Shown one piece after another: positions 60,991-64,000 of a DNA stretch of 64,000 nt. A model generated the notes under the pieces. The model was not told the DNA's origin, ran no database searches, and worked only from the letters and a program-made list of their open reading frames with translations. Source of the DNA: Silurus meridionalis. Its lineage: Eukaryota; Chordata; Actinopteri; Siluriformes; Siluridae. Location of the stretch: positions 16,721,990 through 16,785,989 of the forward strand of contig NC_060892.1 of NCBI RefSeq assembly GCF_014805685.1, written 5' to 3'. The translations under genes and the position numbers were made by a program. Numbering within the stretch: position 1 is the stretch's first letter; the number at the start of each line of letters is the position of its first letter.

Positions 60991-62202
60991 ACGTTTCAAG
61001 TACAATATACTATTTAAAACATATAAATAAATGGATATAAGTGATTATGATTCTTTAATAATTAGATTCCTAATAATTATTTTCTAAAAGTAATTAAAAA
61101 CCTTTATGGATTTTAACCATATGAGGTGCATTATTTGCTTGAGATAGACACCCGAGGGGAAAAATGATCCAGTCCACACACTCACACTCAGATCCCTTGA
61201 TTACAAACACCAAGGTCACAAATGTCCCCCTTCTTCAACTCCTATGCCGGCGTGAAACCTTAGACACAAGTCGTCTAGTCTTAACACAAATCCTTTGTGA
61301 CTGAAGTACTTAACTATCAGCAGAGGCAATCAGATCAAATCACATGAGCGATTCTTCTAGTCAGTGTTGAATTCTTTTTTATTTAGCAAGGCCTTGAATT
61401 GGGGCCAGGTTTTGGACTATGTCTGTGATAAAAGCAGGAAGATGTCAAGGTATCGCTAAAAGAGCTGAATTAGCGTTTTTTTTTTTTTGTATTGCTCACG
61501 CTCAAGGCCTCTCGACACTGGCCAAGTTTGAGCACCAGAATCATTATGTTGAGTATGGATTTGTCTCATCAGCTTGGTTTCAGGATAAATCCTAAATCAC
61601 TTGTTTCAGGTTATAGTGTTAGTTTGATTATCGTCAGGAAATAATAATGCACCATGAAGGGCACCTCGTTTTTAAGCGCTACTTAGTCAAGTTTCAGAAA
61701 ACTGAACACGTGGGATCATTCCACACATACCGCATATGAACCTCTCCCATGTCCAAAGCTCACAAACGCATAATAAACAAGGACATTCACACGTTTACCC
61801 AAATCATGCTAGCTATCACAGAACCTTATTTGCATTGGCAAGCTCTGTTAATTGCGTTTAAGTGCTTGAGGCTACACTGTCTTCTTTGTCGCTAGTTCAA
61901 CAAGACATTCGCCCTCTGTCAAGCTCCGGCAAAGCTGTTACCTTTCATGCTGCATTTAAGCGTAGCTCTGAAATGTTTTTTTTTTTTCTGAATTGATGGC
62001 TTGTGCAGGCCATATGCTGACATGTGGTAGCACGTCCATGCTCAAGCTTGTTAATGAAGTTTTATTGGCAGGATTAGCAAGGTTTTATATCATCGCGTAG
62101 GGGCTGCCAGCCAGGTAAAACAGCTGTCGCTCGTATTGTTTCAATTCGGGGGGAAAGGAAAGCACTTTTAAGGCCATATCACTCCAAACAGCATGAGTAT
62201 AT

Positions 62203-62227
62203 GTGTGTGTGTGTGTGTGTGTGTGTC
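62203..62227. repeat. (GT)n microsatellite
   Basis: Short GT run of about 25 bp. Confidence 0.9.
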
Positions 62228-62489
62228 AGAGTTCCTATTTTTTTTTTTATCTGGGCAAATATTTATTTTGTTTGTTTGTTTAGAATTTGTTGTAATATTC
62301 CCAACATAAGCATTAAAAATACATTAGAAGACCCAATGAAGATATTAATTGCATAGAGTCAATCCACATGTATGCTCTAAATCAGCCTTCAAGCTCATTC
62401 ACCTTGACCTGCACAGCAGAAGTTGCTCAAAACAGATAAAAAATGTCTGCACTTGTGATGTGGTGGAATTCACTGTAAGATATAATGCT

Positions 62490-62620
62490 GATATATAGCT
62501 TGCTCATCAGGGATAAATGCACCCCATTCACCTTAACTCTTAAACTTCTGTAAAGCTGCTTTGAGACAATGTCTGTTGTAAAAGGCACTATAGAAATAAA
62601 CTTGTCTTGACTTGACTTGA
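62490..62620 (+). mobile_element. Dispersed SINE-like element, copy 2 (3' tail)
   Basis: Reads TTGCTCATCAGGGATAAATG, CACCCCATTCACC, GTAAAGCTGCTTTGAGACAA, GTTGTAAAAGGCACTATAG, AATAAACTTGTCTTGACTTG and ends in CTTGA units, a simple-sequence tail of the SINE/LINE kind. Reverse complement of the left part of 51363-51590. Only the 3' portion is recognisable. Confidence 0.75.
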
Positions 62621-62624
62621 TGCA

Positions 62625-62730
62625 AGGAGTCTCAAGTGACTTTGAAACAGTCAGACTTAAAGTTGTAACTTATTTTTATGCTTCTGACATTTTCAGGACA
62701 GAGGAGTTCACGTTTTGTTATTTCTTGGTA
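62625..62730 (+). repeat. Dispersed repeat, copy B
   Basis: AAGGAGTCTCAAGTGAC, TTTGAAACAGTCAGAC and TTTTCAGGACAGAGG parallel copy A at 60834-60925. Starts directly after the tail of the SINE-like element, so the SINE may have inserted into a longer copy. Confidence 0.65.
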
Positions 62731-64000
62731 TGCTCGTGAACGTGAGCTCGTTAAAAGTGTTACAGGGCCAGTGTATTTTGAGTTGCGTTACATCCTTTTC
62801 TCATGTGGAACAACCTGAGTGCTGAGCCTCCATCCACTTTAGGCATGCCAGCTATGTGCAGCGTACGTCCGAACTCGGCCCCCCTCCCAATTTACTTAGG
62901 ATGGACTTGCAGCATATGTGAAACATCCACAATGACTGACTGACAGAGAGACAAAGAAATTCCAGTGCTGGGACATTTTTTTGGGGAAAACAAAAGTTAT
63001 TCACATTTGGTCATAATGGCTCAGCTGTCGTTACCAAAGACCAGAAAAAGAATAGGGAGCCTTGTCATTCGTTTTTACATCTATTTTTCCCTCTTTTCTG
63101 TTTTTCTTTTCTTCTGTGTGTATGTGTGTGTGCTTGTGTGTGTGTGCTCAATGCTTTTTATCCTTCTCATTCATTTTGGAGCGTTCAAAGTTACAAGCTG
63201 CCTTCTCTTTCCCCACTGCAGGACTTGGAACTCAAATTAGGGCTCGCTTGATTAGAAAAGGAAAAGAGAGGGGGAGGCTTGGGCTAAGAGAATAGCTGTT
63301 GGACAGAACAAATCAAACCCCTACAAAGTGTCTTTTATCCTTTCGGTCCTCTTTTTGCCGGACCCCCTTCTTGTTCAGTTGTTTACTGGGGTCTCTGTTG
63401 CTTTGATTCTCTGTCCATCATTCATTGTGTAGACGTGTCTTCTGGACTGGTTTGGCAAAAAAGCAGGGCGGGATCCACAAACTAGGTAACTGTGCCCCGG
63501 ATATTCTCACAGGACTTTGTGATCCATACGTTCAAGCTCAGGTATCTGTCTAGGCTTCTCACTCTGTAGTTCTCATCCCTCTTGGGCATTGGTATGTTTT
63601 TACTCAACTGCCCCTTTAACCTGTCACAAACCATTACTCGAGTCTTAGAAACATGCCGTCTTTAAAAGCGAGGAGGCTTCCTGACCAGTCTGTCTCCTTC
63701 CAGGAAAGATGATGAGAGGAGACACCTTTACAAGAGAGTCTAGACCCACTGCTGTTAAAGCGCTGCACAATACGCATGGCTGGCCTCTTTGTCAGGAGAC
63801 GCAGTCTCTGTCCGCCGCATGCTGCCCTCTGCAATAAAACATGTGCTGGCATTTAAAAGTGATCCATAATGTGCAGCAGGAAGAAAAGAAACTTGGGCGC
63901 AGGGAAACAAAAACATATGGTGGGCCATATGCTTAATTATTAAAGGGTAGAGACGTAAACAGTGTAATTTAGCCAGGATATGTAATGCTCCTGGGTTTTT

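Larger units (their letters stand above)
54569..64000 (+). other. sox6: Start of the next sox6 intron (runs off the window)
   Basis: At least 9.4 kb of phase-1 intron. It contains GT, AAT and CA arrays, a 15-bp minisatellite (55496-55920), two copies of a dispersed repeat (60640-60990 and 62625-62730) and a SINE-like tail (62490-62620). 57250-59700 is unique AT-rich sequence with no gene. 61130-62180 and 62730-64000 are repeat-poor with no exon that I can recognise; I looked for the following GTPESLAEKE-coding exon and did not find it. Confidence 0.8.

Noticed and set aside
54569..64000. Search for the next sox6 coding exon (GTPESLAEKE block)
   Set aside because: No frame in this stretch encodes it; the exon lies beyond the window.

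Overview
This is vertebrate genomic DNA from a teleost fish, carrying the 5' coding part of a SoxD transcription-factor gene on the + strand. The gene is best identified as sox6. Three exons encode, in order and in compatible phase, the conserved N-terminus of SOX6: an opening of MSSKQATSPF, a block [20 protein letters not shown], and [14 protein letters not shown] followed by [11 protein letters not shown] fourth possible exon, a 42-nt phase-1/phase-1 microexon at 37525-37566, has textbook splice sites and could add 14 residues. Only about 0.9 % of the window is coding. The coiled coil, CtBP-type motif and HMG box of the protein lie downstream, beyond position 64000.

Layout: 1-27307 is non-coding sequence upstream of the start-codon exon (5' intron and/or 5' flank). 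27308-27554 is the start-codon exon. 27555-30342 is a short intron. 30343-30553 is the second coding exon. 30554-54478 is a 24-kb intron holding the candidate microexon. 54479-54568 is the next coding exon. 54569-64000 is the start of another intron. I found no second gene, tRNA, rRNA or recognised small RNA. The many short open frames are mostly microsatellite translations or chance frames.

The introns hold three kinds of material. (1) Many long simple repeats (GT/CA, GA/CT, AT, AAT, TTCC/TCTG/TCTA, CCTAA), clustered most strongly at 20.5-24.8 kb. (2) Dispersed elements typical of otophysan, especially catfish-like, genomes: a complete hAT-type non-autonomous transposon with a perfect 8-bp target duplication (8487-9175), two terminal-inverted-repeat elements flanked by or ending in TA (14351-14687 and 17208-17737), a tRNA-derived SINE (38470-38640), two opposed copies of one 3'-tail family (51363-51590 and 62490-62620), and two copies of another dispersed repeat (60640-60990 and 62625-62730). 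(3) Repeat-free stretches rich in TAAT cores and other transcription-factor-like motifs. These resemble the conserved non-coding enhancers known to crowd vertebrate SOX6 introns, but that cannot be shown from one sequence.

I see no clear new system. The most notable items are the candidate sox6 microexon, a worn ~193-bp tandem satellite at 47.7-48.6 kb, a 15-bp minisatellite at 55.5-55.9 kb, and a possible in-frame stop-containing exon at 29540. The species assignment (teleost, probably otophysan, perhaps a catfish) rests on recollection of repeat families and is an inference.
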